In this document: positions 54,890 to 64,000 of the stretch, piece after piece
Position numbering within the stretch: the stretch's first letter is position 1
Layout: each line of letters starts with the position of its first letter
Assembly (NCBI GenBank): GCA_045577455.1
Contig: JAZNIJ010000239.1
Coordinates: 1 to 64,000, forward strand
Direction of reading: 5' to 3'
Length of the DNA stretch: 64,000 nt
Source of the DNA: SIG653 sp045577455
GTDB lineage: Bacteria > Bacillota > Clostridia > Oscillospirales > CAG-382
Program-made: the position numbers and the translations under genes
Notes under the pieces: generated by a model
Database searches by the model: none
What the model saw: the letters and a program-made list of their open reading frames with translations, nothing else
Told to the model about the DNA's origin: nothing

Positions 54890-57643
54890 ATGGGTTTATT
54901 CAGCAAATTATTTGGAACATATAGCGATAGACAAGTAAAAAAAGTAGAGAAAATAGCAAATGAAATAGAGGCACTGGCAGATAAGTATTATGCTATGAAT
55001 GATAGTGAATTAAAATCCCAAACAGGGATATTGAAAGACAGACTTTCAAAGGGAGAAACTCTTGATGATATTCTTCCTGATGCTTTTGCTGTTGTTAGAG
55101 AGGCATCAACAAGAGTTTTGGGAAAACGACATTATCATGTTCAGCTCATCGGCGGTATTATCATTCATCAGGGCAGAATTGCTGAAATGAAAACCGGTGA
55201 AGGTAAAACTCTTATGGCAACCCTTCCTGCATATTTGAATGCTTTGTCAGGAAAGGGTGTTCATGTTGTTACTGTAAACGAATACCTCGCAAGGCGTGAT
55301 AGCGAATGGATGGGAAATATTTACAGATTTTTAGGTCTCACTGTTGGTCTTGTTGTTCATGCAACTCCCCCGGCTGAAAAGAGAAACGCATATAACTCTG
55401 ATATAACATATGGAACAAACAGCGAATTTGGTTTTGATTATCTGAGAGACAATATGGTTGTCTATAAGAAAAATATGGTTCAAAGAGGCCACAATTTTGC
55501 TATTGTAGACGAAGTTGACTCTGTTCTTATAGACGAAGCAAGAACTCCTCTTATAATTTCAGGTCCATCTGATGACAGTTCCCCTTTGTATGCAAAGGCA
55601 GATGATTTTGTGAGAGGCCTTAAAGCGCTTGTTATAAAGGAAATAGATGCAAAAGAATCTCAGGAAGATGTTGCAGAAGATTATATTGTTGATGAAAAAG
55701 CAAGAACTGCTGTTCTCACAACAAATGGTGTAAAAAAAGCAGAGAGATTTTTTGGTATAGAAAATCTTGGTGATATTGAAAACAATGATATAATGCACTA
55801 TATAAATAACGCTTTGAGAGCCAGAGGCGTTATGAAAAATGAGGTTGACTATATCGTTAAAGACGGTCAGGTTCTCATTGTTGATTCTTTCACAGGAAGA
55901 ATAATGCACGGAAGAAGATATTCAAACGGCTTACATCAGGCAATAGAGGCAAAAGAAGGCGTTAAGGTTGAAAAAGAAAACAAAACTCAGGCAACAATAA
56001 CCTATCAGAATTTTTTCAGACTTTATACAAAGCTCTCAGGTATGACAGGTACTGCGCTTACTGAAGAAAATGAATTCCGTGAGATTTATGCCCTTGATGT
56101 TGTTGAAGTTCCAACAAATAGACCTATGATTCGTAAAGACCATAATGATGTTGTTTATACAACCGTTGTGGGAAAATATAACGCAATAATTGAGCAGATA
56201 AAAGAGTGTCATGAAAAAGGACAGCCAGTTCTTGTTGGTACTGTATCAATTGATAAATCTGAACTTTTATCAAAGATTTTAACTAAAAACGGCATAAAAC
56301 ATAATGTTCTCAATGCTAAATATCATGAGAGAGAAGCAGAAATAATTGCTCAGGCGGGAAAATTCGGTGCTGTTACAATTTCCACCAATATGGCAGGTAG
56401 AGGAACGGATATTATGCTTGGGGGTAATGCTGAATTCCTTGCAAAAAACAAGCTCCGTTCTGAAGGTTATGATGAGGCAATGATATATGAAGCAACCAGC
56501 TTTGGTGAAACGGAAGATGCAGAAATTCTTGCTTCAAGAGAAAAATTTAAAGCATATCATGATGCCTTTCAAAGTGAGATAAGCTCGGAAGCAGAAAAGG
56601 TAAGAAATGCAGGCGGATTGTTTATATTGGGCACAGAAAGACACGAGAGCAGACGTATTGATAATCAGCTTCGTGGCCGTGCAGGTAGACAGGGAGACCC
56701 TGGAGAGAGTAGATTCTTTATCTCTCTTGAAGATGACCTTATGAGGTTGTTTGGCGGAGAAAGATTGATTTCCATGGTTGAAAGATTCAATATTCCTGCT
56801 GACCAGGCAATTGATGCAAAGCTCGTTTCAAGTAGCATAGAATCAGCTCAGAAGCGTCTTGAAGGAACAAACTTCCAAAGAAGAAAGCATGTTCTGGAAT
56901 ATGACGATGTTATGAATCAGCAACGCGAAATTATATATAGCCAGCGTAGAAGTGTTCTTGATGATGCTGATATGACTGATAAAATCAAGAATATGATTCA
57001 TGAAACAATCATTGCAGTTCTTGATAGCTATGCATCTGCTGATGTTCCAGACGAATGGAATTTTGACGGCATAAGAAACGCTTTCAGGGGTATAATTACA
57101 ACCGACGAAGATTTCAGATATACTCCTGATGAGCTTAACGAGATAACAAGGCAGAAGCTGGAAGATGAGCTTATTGAAAGAGCAGACAAGAAGTTTGCAG
57201 AGCAGGAGGAGCTTTTCACTCCTGAAATATTCAAGGAAGCACAGCGCGCTATCCTTCTCAGAACCGTTGATAAGCATTGGGTTGAGCATATTGATGCTAT
57301 GGATGACTTGATTTCAGGAATAAACCTTTATGCGTATGCTCAGCGTAGCCCTATAAATGAATATAAAATTCAGGGCGCAGATATGTTCGATGCGATGATA
57401 GAATCTATTCGTGAGGGTACTGTAAGAGGTGTTCTTACTGTGAAACCTGTTCAGCGTGTTGAGAGAAAGCAGGTAATGACAGCTGCAAATACTTCTTTGA
57501 AAGGTCAAGAGCCACAAAAGAAGGTTACAGTTACAAAAACAGGAGTAAAAAAAGTTGGGCCAAATGATTCTTGCCCATGCGGTAGCGGTAAGAAGTTTAA
57601 AAAATGTTGTGGCTCTGTTATGGCAAACTCCGAAGATAAATAA
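54890..57643 (+). CDS. secA: Preprotein translocase ATPase SecA
   Basis: 917 residues from ATG 54890 (MGLFSKLFG is the usual SecA start; the frame opens 66 bases earlier at a TTG). Walker A MKTGEGKTLMATLPAY near 102, DEVDSVLIDEARTPLIIS near 207, TNMAGRGTDIMLGGNAEF near 505, RGRAGRQGDPGESRFF, and the C-terminal zinc site NDSCPCGSGKKFKKCCG. Drives export through SecYEG and would serve the many secreted proteins here. No good Shine-Dalgarno at usual spacing: GAGGGAG is 19 bases upstream. Confidence 0.96.
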   Translation: MGLFSKLFGTYSDRQVKKVEKIANEIEALADKYYAMNDSELKSQTGILKDRLSKGETLDDILPDAFAVVREASTRVLGKRHYHVQLIGGIIIHQGRIAEMKTGEGKTLMATLPAYLNALSGKGVHVVTVNEYLARRDSEWMGNIYRFLGLTVGLVVHATPPAEKRNAYNSDITYGTNSEFGFDYLRDNMVVYKKNMVQRGHNFAIVDEVDSVLIDEARTPLIISGPSDDSSPLYAKADDFVRGLKALVIKEIDAKESQEDVAEDYIVDEKARTAVLTTNGVKKAERFFGIENLGDIENNDIMHYINNALRARGVMKNEVDYIVKDGQVLIVDSFTGRIMHGRRYSNGLHQAIEAKEGVKVEKENKTQATITYQNFFRLYTKLSGMTGTALTEENEFREIYALDVVEVPTNRPMIRKDHNDVVYTTVVGKYNAIIEQIKECHEKGQPVLVGTVSIDKSELLSKILTKNGIKHNVLNAKYHEREAEIIAQAGKFGAVTISTNMAGRGTDIMLGGNAEFLAKNKLRSEGYDEAMIYEATSFGETEDAEILASREKFKAYHDAFQSEISSEAEKVRNAGGLFILGTERHESRRIDNQLRGRAGRQGDPGESRFFISLEDDLMRLFGGERLISMVERFNIPADQAIDAKLVSSSIESAQKRLEGTNFQRRKHVLEYDDVMNQQREIIYSQRRSVLDDADMTDKIKNMIHETIIAVLDSYASADVPDEWNFDGIRNAFRGIITTDEDFRYTPDELNEITRQKLEDELIERADKKFAEQEELFTPEIFKEAQRAILLRTVDKHWVEHIDAMDDLISGINLYAYAQRSPINEYKIQGADMFDAMIESIREGTVRGVLTVKPVQRVERKQVMTAANTSLKGQEPQKKVTVTKTGVKKVGPNDSCPCGSGKKFKKCCGSVMANSEDK

Positions 57644-57657
57644 AGTTTAACATAAAA

Positions 57658-57688
57658 CCGTTTTGGGACTTTTAGTGTCCCAAAACGG
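57658..57688 (+). terminator. Hairpin after secA
   Basis: Perfect 12-bp stem ccgttttgggac / gtcccaaaacgg with a 7-base loop. It lacks an immediate T-run, so it may stabilise RNA or terminate weakly. Confidence 0.65.
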
Positions 57689-57760
57689 GTAAAGGTGCAT
57701 TTTTATTCATTTGAGAAAATCAGGTAGTATATTTAAAACAGGATTATAAACGGGGTTGTT

Positions 57761-58492
57761 ATGGGATTTGGACTTTTAGCTTTAGGATATATATTTCTTT
57801 GCTTCTATTCAACAGGGGCAGACCTTATTGGCTACATAGTTATGCTTGTGGCTATTCTCAAGCTATCTAAAAATATTGGGAAAGAATTCAAAAAATGCGC
57901 AATTGCAATATTGATTCTTATTCCCGTTGGTTGCTTTAATCTTTTCGGCTTTGTTGATACTGTTTTTGAGCTCGGTATAATGAAGGAAGAGTATACAAAG
58001 GTTTCGTATGATGAAGAAACCTTGGAGGAGCTTGGAATTTCACTTTCCACATCATCTGAATCTGTTGATAACGGGGAAGGTACAGGGAATACCGAAAAAA
58101 AAGATGATATTATTGAATCTTCCAAAGAAGGTATAATTAAGTCATCATCAAAACGCAGTAAAGGTGCAAAAATAGCAGATGCCATTTTCAATGCTTTTTT
58201 TATTTTTGGCTCTCTCTGTTTTCATTATTTCTTTTATCAGGCAATTATACCACTTTGTGAAAAAACAAGGGAGTTAAAAAGAAAGTCAAAGGCAAAACGT
58301 AATTCTGCAATAAATATTATCTTCTTTTCTCTGTGGGGTTTGATTACGGCAGGAGGAGCAAATTTGGCTCTCGTTACAGCAGTAACTCTTGCACATTTTC
58401 TTGTGATAATACTGAATTTTATATATATTCACGGATGTTTTGTAACTTTCGCTTATGAAAGCGATGTAGAGGACGAAGAAGCGGATGAATGA
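57761..58492 (+). CDS. Membrane protein of unknown function
   Basis: 243 residues. About five helices in two blocks (GFGLLALGYIFLCFYSTGAD, LIGYIVMLVAILKLSK; FNAFFIFGSLCFHYFFYQAI, INIIFFSLWGLITAGGANLA). The blocks are separated by an acidic linker at about 85-130 and end EDEEADE. The N-terminal pattern (DLIGYIVMLVAIL) resembles the next gene's PDFIGYFFLIAAL, so the two are related. Last eight bases overlap the next start. Confidence 0.7.
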   Translation: MGFGLLALGYIFLCFYSTGADLIGYIVMLVAILKLSKNIGKEFKKCAIAILILIPVGCFNLFGFVDTVFELGIMKEEYTKVSYDEETLEELGISLSTSSESVDNGEGTGNTEKKDDIIESSKEGIIKSSSKRSKGAKIADAIFNAFFIFGSLCFHYFFYQAIIPLCEKTRELKRKSKAKRNSAINIIFFSLWGLITAGGANLALVTAVTLAHFLVIILNFIYIHGCFVTFAYESDVEDEEADE

Positions 58493-59753
58493 AAAACTAA
58501 GCAAAAAAGAGTTTAAACTGAATTTTTTCGGATCACCTTTGTTGACGGTTGGTTTGATTTTTTTGTTCAATCCCTTGGTTGGACTTGTTGATTTTTTACC
58601 TGATTTTATTGGATATTTCTTTTTGATTGCCGCGTTGGATTTGCCAAAAAGACTCAACGGTGATATGGAATATGGAGTTAAACAGTTAAAATATCTGTGC
58701 GGTGTTTCCTTTTTGTTCTTTATTTTGATGTTCAATACATTTAAAATGGATTCATCTTGGAATTTAACCCTCACTTTTTCCTATATGGCGTTAACTGTTA
58801 TGCTTGGGCTTGGAGCTTGTAATAACATATTTAATGGCATAGACTATTTAACAGACCGTCATGGAAGTAGCGATATACCATCTGCATATGAACCAAAATT
58901 TATAACGAGAGTCTATATTGTTGCAAAGGCATTGCTGGTTGTTATTCCCGAAATATTTGCTATTATAGAAGTTGATTCACAAAATGACTTATCTCCCAAT
59001 AATGATTATGCATCTATTTTAAGAATGGAAAAATACGTTGTTGTTTTTTGCTTTTTGGTTTCTTTGGTACTTGCCATTGTATGGCTCAGATATATATTCA
59101 GATTTAGAAAAGCTCTTAAAAAAGATGAAAAGCTAAATTCTGAGTTAAAGGAAATGTATCTTAACGATTATTCAAAAGACGGTATTCCCGTTAAGTTTTT
59201 TGGGCTTTATGTTGGTAATGCTCTGATTCTCGTGTCCCATATTTTCGTTTATGATTTTGTTATAGATTCAGTTCATTTTCTACCAGAATTCCTTTCGGTT
59301 ATTTTTTCTGCGCTTGGACTTGTTTTAATTAAAGATTATGTTAATTTAAAAGGCATATTTAAATATTTTTCCCTTGCAATTATATTTCAGGGAGTAACTT
59401 TTATTTATAAAATGTTTTTTGTTGAGAATATCATACTTGAGCTATGGGATATAACAATGTGGCATTTAGTGATTGGAGCTTTTATTGCACTTGGATATAT
59501 AGTTTTCACTTATTTGTATTTTAGAAAAGTTCATCAGATAACATCAGATTCATACGAAAAAATATTCGGATGGAAATCCATGCAGGATTACCGCTTGGGC
59601 GAGGTATTCTTTTTTATTGGCTTGTCTGCGGGCGGTGCAAATATAATCTGTCCTATATGGAGACCAACATTTTCGGGAATTATGATTTTAACCTTGTTTA
59701 TTTCTGTATATCATTATTCTAAGTTATATACAAGGTTTGATATTAACAAATGA
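58485..59753 (+). CDS. Polytopic membrane protein of unknown function
   Basis: 422 residues, about ten helices. N-terminal LLTVGLIFLFNPLVGLVDFL, then DFLPDFIGYFFLIAALDLPK as in a common Clostridial family without known role. Overlaps the preceding gene by eight bases. Stops 16 bases before asnB. Confidence 0.75.
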   Translation: MNEKLSKKEFKLNFFGSPLLTVGLIFLFNPLVGLVDFLPDFIGYFFLIAALDLPKRLNGDMEYGVKQLKYLCGVSFLFFILMFNTFKMDSSWNLTLTFSYMALTVMLGLGACNNIFNGIDYLTDRHGSSDIPSAYEPKFITRVYIVAKALLVVIPEIFAIIEVDSQNDLSPNNDYASILRMEKYVVVFCFLVSLVLAIVWLRYIFRFRKALKKDEKLNSELKEMYLNDYSKDGIPVKFFGLYVGNALILVSHIFVYDFVIDSVHFLPEFLSVIFSALGLVLIKDYVNLKGIFKYFSLAIIFQGVTFIYKMFFVENIILELWDITMWHLVIGAFIALGYIVFTYLYFRKVHQITSDSYEKIFGWKSMQDYRLGEVFFFIGLSAGGANIICPIWRPTFSGIMILTLFISVYHYSKLYTRFDINK

Positions 59754-59769
59754 AAAGGAATTTAAAATA

Positions 59770-61653
59770 ATGTGCGGTTTTGCAGGAATTTTCGTTAATA
59801 ACGATGATATAGAAAAATATTTACCCGAAATAGAAAAAATGTCAAACTGCATCCGACATCGCGGACCGGATGACAGCAGAATATATAAGGGAGATAATGC
59901 GCTTTTTGCTTTTCGCAGATTGAGTATTATTGACCTTGATGGTGGAAGCCAACCTTTTGTTTCAAAATGTGGCAACTATGCTTCAGTTTTTAATGGCGAG
60001 ATATATAATTATCTTGAATTAAAAAAAGAATTGGAAAAGGAAGGTGTTGATTTTTCAACCAATTCTGAAATAGAAGTTATTGTGAATCTGTATATGAGAG
60101 AGGGCGCAGAGTTTGTTAAAAAGCTCCGTGGTATGTTTGCAATACTCATATATGATAAACAAAACAAATCTCTTTTTGCTGCAAGAGATCCTTTTGGTAT
60201 AAAGCCATTATATTACAGATTTACTGATAACGGTATAAAGCTGTCAAGTGAAATGAAAGCGTTTTTCTTTGATAGTGAGTATGAAGCATTTGATGTAAAC
60301 AATGAAAGATTGCAGAATTATTTTACATTTCAATATGTTACAGAGCCGGATACAATAACAAATGAAATTAAAATACTCCCAAAGGGTTCTTATATGATGT
60401 TTTCGCAGAGTGCTGAAATAAAGGAGTATTATGCACAATCCTTTGCACCCGATGTAAAAACATCCTATGAAGTTAAAAGAAAAAAACTTCGTGAAACCGT
60501 TGAAGAAAGTGTTGCTGCCCATATGCTCAGCGATGTACCTCTTGGTAGCTTTCTTTCAAGCGGTATAGATTCGGCGGTTATCACTGCTGTTGCAAGCAAA
60601 TTGCAACCTGGAATTAAGGCGTTTACTGTCGGGTTCAATGTTAAAGGGTATACAGAGCTTGCAGATGCAAAGGGTATTTCTTCCCATCTTGATATAGATC
60701 ATATTTTATTGGAATGTAATCTTGATGATTTCCTTAAATCATATGAAAGGGTAATATATCATCTTGATTCTCCTGTTGCAGATCCATCTGTTGTTGCGAT
60801 TTATCTCATATGCAAGGAAGCAGCTCGCCATGTTAAGGTTGTTCTCTCTGGTGAGGGCTCAGATGAAATGTTTGCGGGATATAGAGTTTATGATAGCTCT
60901 CGCAGTGCGGACAAAATTGCAAATCTTCCTTGCGTTATAAAAGCACCGTTAAAGCTTTTGTATAAAATGATGCCTGCAGGAATGAAGGGAAAAAATCTTT
61001 TGGAAAGAGGTCTTATCCCAGTTGAAAAAAGATTTGTTGGAAACTCCTTTGTTTTCACAGAAAAAGCCAAAAAGTTATTTTTAAAAACTTTTGACCCAAA
61101 TGTTTCTTTCACAGACAGAACAGCTTCCATATATGCTAAAACAGAGGGGTACACTTCTGCAATGAAAATGCAGTATTGTGATTTTAACACATGGCTTCCT
61201 TCTGATATCCTTGTTAAGGGTGATAGGTTAAGTATGGCAAATGCTCTTGAAGTTAGGGTTCCATTCCTTGATAAAAAGGTTTATGATGTTGCAAGAACTT
61301 TGTGCGATGGAGATAAGCTGACTGAAAACACAACAAAGTATATATTAAGAGATGCTTTTAGAGACATTCTAAATGCAGAAACAATTGTTCGACCAAAGTT
61401 GGGATACCCTGTTCCTGTGAGAGTATGGCTTAAAGATGAGCTTTACGATTGGGCAAAGGAAAAAATTATAACAGAATGTGCTGAGGAATATATCGATAAA
61501 AACGGAGCTTTGAAGCTCCTTGAAGACCATAGAAAAGGTAAGCGCGATTTGTATCACGAAATATGGTCAATTCTTGTATTTAATACATGGTATAAAATGT
61601 ATGTAACTGATGCTGAGGGCACAAAAAAGAAGATTGAAACAGGTGAGCTTTAA
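59770..61653 (+). CDS. asnB: Asparagine synthase (glutamine-hydrolysing)
   Basis: 627 residues from ATG 59770, so that Cys2 is the glutaminase nucleophile (MCGFAGIF). Glutaminase residues 1-210 (IRHRGPDDSRIYKGDNALFA, FNGEIYNYLELK), then the synthase domain with the ATP loop SDVPLGSFLSSGIDSAVITA near 265 and LSGEGSDEMFAGY near 370. AAGGA ten bases upstream. Stop overlaps the mnmE start (TAATG). Confidence 0.95.
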   Translation: MCGFAGIFVNNDDIEKYLPEIEKMSNCIRHRGPDDSRIYKGDNALFAFRRLSIIDLDGGSQPFVSKCGNYASVFNGEIYNYLELKKELEKEGVDFSTNSEIEVIVNLYMREGAEFVKKLRGMFAILIYDKQNKSLFAARDPFGIKPLYYRFTDNGIKLSSEMKAFFFDSEYEAFDVNNERLQNYFTFQYVTEPDTITNEIKILPKGSYMMFSQSAEIKEYYAQSFAPDVKTSYEVKRKKLRETVEESVAAHMLSDVPLGSFLSSGIDSAVITAVASKLQPGIKAFTVGFNVKGYTELADAKGISSHLDIDHILLECNLDDFLKSYERVIYHLDSPVADPSVVAIYLICKEAARHVKVVLSGEGSDEMFAGYRVYDSSRSADKIANLPCVIKAPLKLLYKMMPAGMKGKNLLERGLIPVEKRFVGNSFVFTEKAKKLFLKTFDPNVSFTDRTASIYAKTEGYTSAMKMQYCDFNTWLPSDILVKGDRLSMANALEVRVPFLDKKVYDVARTLCDGDKLTENTTKYILRDAFRDILNAETIVRPKLGYPVPVRVWLKDELYDWAKEKIITECAEEYIDKNGALKLLEDHRKGKRDLYHEIWSILVFNTWYKMYVTDAEGTKKKIETGEL

Positions 61654-63032
61654 TGAATTTTGAAAAAACAATTGCTGCAGTTTCAACTCCTTATGGAAAG
61701 GGAGGAATTGCTGTTATCCGAATATCCGGCAAGGATGCCTATGATATAACATCAAAAATATTTTCCCCAAAATCGGGAAAAAAGTTGAGTCAATACAAAC
61801 CTGGTTTTGCAGTGTATGGAAATTTCTTCGATGCAGAAGGTACTTTTGATGACGGTTTAGCAGTTTTCTTTAAAAATCCCCATAGCTTTACGGGTGAGGA
61901 TACTGTTGAGCTTAGCTGTCATGGCGGTATTTTGGTAACTCAAAGGTTGCTTCGCGCTTGTTTGTCTGCAGGTGCAGAGTATGCAGGTCCAGGTGAATTC
62001 ACAAGGCGTGCGTTTGTTAATGGAAAGCTCACTCTTTCTCAGGCAGAAGCAATTGGAGGAATTATTGATGCGGTTACTGATAAGCATCTCAGTATAAGTG
62101 CAAATCAAAGCAGAGGTTCTCTTTCGAAAAAAATCAATGAGCTTTCAATGCGTCTTATCGGGCTTGCCGCTTCTGTATATGCATATATAGATTATCCTGA
62201 TGAAGATATGACGGATGTTTCTGTTGAAGAAATGAAATCAATTCTTGAGGACATAAAATCCGATATTGAAAAGTTGATGAATTCTTTCAAATACGGAAAA
62301 GCAATTTCCGAAGGCGTTAAAACTGTTATTGCAGGAAGACCTAATATGGGAAAAAGCTCCATAATGAATTTTTTTGCAGGTTACGACAGGGCTTTGGTAT
62401 CGGATATTGCAGGAACAACCCGTGATGTTGTAACAGAGAAAATCAGGTTTGGTGATATTGTTCTTAATGTTGCAGATACAGCGGGTATTCATGATGCAAA
62501 TGATGTTATTGAAAAGATGGGAATGGAGAAAAGCATAGAATACATCAAAAACGCAGAACTTGTTCTTATTGTTGCTGATGCTTATGAAGGTCTCCAACCT
62601 GATGATTTTAATGTTATACATCGCGTGAGAGAATATGGAAAAGAGGACTGCACGATTCTCATTCTCAACAAAGCCGATAAGGGTAGGGCTTCCGAAAAAA
62701 TGGAGAAGGTTTTACCAAATGTATGTTATTTTTCCGCTATAGCTCCTGAAGAATCCCAAATTTCACAGCTTAAGGAACTTATAGGAAAAATATGCGGTGA
62801 AAAAGAGGTTGATGTTAATTCCGAAATAATTATCAATGCTCGTCAGTATTCTGCTCTTAATAAAGCATTTGGAGCAGTTAATAACGCAATTATTGCTCTT
62901 GATGGGTTCACTCAGGACATCGCTGGCTTTGATATCGAAGAAGCTATAGCATCATTGAGAGAGCTTGAGGGAAGAAAAGTTTCAGAGGCAATAGTTGATG
63001 AAATTTTCTCGAAATTTTGTGTTGGTAAATAA
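61653..63032 (+). CDS. mnmE: tRNA modification GTPase MnmE
   Basis: 459 residues. N-terminal tetrahydrofolate-binding domain (TIAAVSTPYGKGGIAVIRIS, PGEFTRRAFVNGKLTLSQAE), a GTPase with AGRPNMGKSSIMNF, DIAGTTRDVV, DTAGIHDAN and LNKADKG, and the C-terminal FCVGK whose Cys is conserved. With MnmG it modifies the wobble uridine of tRNAs. mnmG is not in the window. Confidence 0.97.
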   Translation: MNFEKTIAAVSTPYGKGGIAVIRISGKDAYDITSKIFSPKSGKKLSQYKPGFAVYGNFFDAEGTFDDGLAVFFKNPHSFTGEDTVELSCHGGILVTQRLLRACLSAGAEYAGPGEFTRRAFVNGKLTLSQAEAIGGIIDAVTDKHLSISANQSRGSLSKKINELSMRLIGLAASVYAYIDYPDEDMTDVSVEEMKSILEDIKSDIEKLMNSFKYGKAISEGVKTVIAGRPNMGKSSIMNFFAGYDRALVSDIAGTTRDVVTEKIRFGDIVLNVADTAGIHDANDVIEKMGMEKSIEYIKNAELVLIVADAYEGLQPDDFNVIHRVREYGKEDCTILILNKADKGRASEKMEKVLPNVCYFSAIAPEESQISQLKELIGKICGEKEVDVNSEIIINARQYSALNKAFGAVNNAIIALDGFTQDIAGFDIEEAIASLRELEGRKVSEAIVDEIFSKFCVGK

Positions 63033-63054
63033 ATTATTTATGTAAGAGGCAATA

Positions 63055-63600
63055 ATGCATTTTTTTCGTCATTTAAAAACCATAACAAAGCATAGGCATC
63101 AGGTTATTTCTCATTGCTTTAAAATTGGAATCGGATTTCAGGGGTTAAGGCATGACTTGTCTAAATATTCTCCTTCAGAGTTTCTTTGTGGGGTGAAGTA
63201 TTATCAAGGAATAAGAAGCCCAAATGAGCGAGAAAGGGAAATTTTTGGCTATTCATCAGCGTGGCTTCATCATAAGGGGCGCAATAAACATCATTTTGAG
63301 TATTGGGTCGATGTTAATCCTGCAACGAAGCATTACGAGCCGGTTGAAATGCCTTTAAGATATGTTGCTGAAATGTTTTGCGATAGAGTTGCTGCAAGCA
63401 AAATATATAAGGGAAAATCATATTCGGATTCTTCCTCACTTGAATATTTCAACCAAGGAAAAGCTGCAACTCAAATGCATCCAAAAACTGCAGAGATTTT
63501 GAGAGGGTGGCTTGTTATGCTATCAGAAAAAGGCGAAAAAGAAACTTTTGCATTTATAAAAGCATTGATAAAACAAAATAAAAAAGAAAAGAAGTTTTAG
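63055..63600 (+). CDS. DUF5662-family protein
   Basis: 181 residues. Conserved His/Asp pattern: HFFRHLKTITKHRHQVISHC, GLRHDLSKYSPSEFLCGVKY, WLHHKGRNKHHFEYWVD, and RYVAEMFCDRVAASKIYKGK. The spaced His and Asp residues suggest a metal-binding helical fold like HD hydrolases. Function unknown. Twenty-two bp after mnmE. Confidence 0.85.
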   Translation: MHFFRHLKTITKHRHQVISHCFKIGIGFQGLRHDLSKYSPSEFLCGVKYYQGIRSPNEREREIFGYSSAWLHHKGRNKHHFEYWVDVNPATKHYEPVEMPLRYVAEMFCDRVAASKIYKGKSYSDSSSLEYFNQGKAATQMHPKTAEILRGWLVMLSEKGEKETFAFIKALIKQNKKEKKF

Positions 63601-63613
63601 TTTGGAGTTATAG

Positions 63614-64000
63614 ATGAAAATTGTTATTGCATCAGATATACATGGGTCATATGCTTGTGCGGAAAAATTATTCCGTATGATTGAAAAAGAGTCGGCTGAT
63701 TTGGTTTTGATTCTTGGGGATATTCTTTATCATGGCCCAAGAAATGATTTACCAATGGAATACGATTGTAAAAAGGTTGCCTCGTTGCTTAATTCATACA
63801 AAGCAAAAATAGTTGCAATTAAGGGGAATTGCGACAGTGAAGTTGATCAGATGATGTTAGAATTTCCAATTTTGTCTGAAACGGCAGTTATAAATGCAGA
63901 TGGTGTAACAATTTATGCAACCCACGGTCATAAATTTAACCCCGATACGCCTTTAGCGGCTCCCAAAAATTCAGTTGTTGCTTTTGGTCATACTCATATC
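63614..64000 (+). CDS. yfcE: YfcE-type metallophosphodiesterase (3' end outside window)
   Basis: 129 residues visible from ATG 63614 (GGAG upstream). Calcineurin-like motifs: MKIVIASDIHGSYACAEKLF (D.H), LILGDILYHGPRND (GD), IKGNCDSEVD (GNCD), ATHGHKFNP and VAFGHTHI at the edge. Hydrolyses phosphodiesters with two metal ions. Confidence 0.92.
   Translation, partial: MKIVIASDIHGSYACAEKLFRMIEKESADLVLILGDILYHGPRNDLPMEYDCKKVASLLNSYKAKIVAIKGNCDSEVDQMMLEFPILSETAVINADGVTIYATHGHKFNPDTPLAAPKNSVVAFGHTHI

Overview
The window looks like a chromosomal segment from an anaerobic, low-GC Firmicute of class Clostridia, most likely an uncultured gut Ruminococcaceae/Oscillospirales-type bacterium. The signs are AT-rich DNA with AAGGAGG-type ribosome sites and TTGACA/TATAAT-type promoters; dockerin-bearing exported proteins with Ser/Glu/Pro linkers; a trimeric NAD-linked [FeFe] hydrogenase; a YtfJ/GerW sporulation-family protein; and BspA-type leucine-rich and InlB-like surface proteins. 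I see no rRNA, transposase, integrase or CRISPR array. One tRNA (Val, anticodon TAC) is present. Assignments rest on reading motifs and family resemblance; no search was run.

Layout. 1-3520 (minus): two paralogous secreted dockerin proteins, the first cut by the window edge. 3631-11925 (minus): a tight run that looks like one operon, with an ABC ATPase, two permeases, a solute-binding lipoprotein, a staphylococcal-nuclease-like lipoprotein with OB-fold-like modules, and a large lipoprotein carrying two copies of a ~145-residue module also found twice in the neighbouring dockerin protein. A terminator follows. 12000-14577 (minus): an RDD membrane protein and a sialate-O-acetylesterase-like enzyme. 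14828-17453 (plus): ECF sigma factor, single-pass membrane protein in the anti-sigma position, and serpin lipoprotein. 17472-22621 (plus): a TPP-riboswitch-controlled thiamine operon thiS-F-G-H-E-D, ending in a thiC that has lost its middle. 22774-29363 (minus): an Imm26-like protein, small membrane and lipoprotein genes, tRNA-Val, a PHP phosphatase and a large wall or membrane surface protein.

29612-30061 (plus): YtfJ family. 30220-34752: hydCBA electron-bifurcating-type hydrogenase genes with promoter, long leader and tandem terminators. 35590-54587 (plus): a long co-directional housekeeping stretch (pseudouridine synthase, LRR lipoprotein, nadD, yqeK, rsfS, a very large MORN-repeat protein, leuS, thyA, folA, tgt, M24 peptidase, MurQ/GCKR-like SIS protein, cyclophilin lipoprotein, and YdjI/YdjG/YdjH-like membrane-stress genes). 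54890-64000 (plus): secA, two membrane proteins, asnB, mnmE, a DUF5662 protein and a YfcE-type phosphodiesterase cut by the window end.

The most unusual parts are the nuclease/OB-fold/repeat-module lipoprotein operon beside the dockerin genes (a possible extracellular nucleic-acid or nucleotide-sugar scavenging system), the sigma/anti-sigma/serpin unit, and the internally deleted thiC in an otherwise intact riboswitch-controlled operon.
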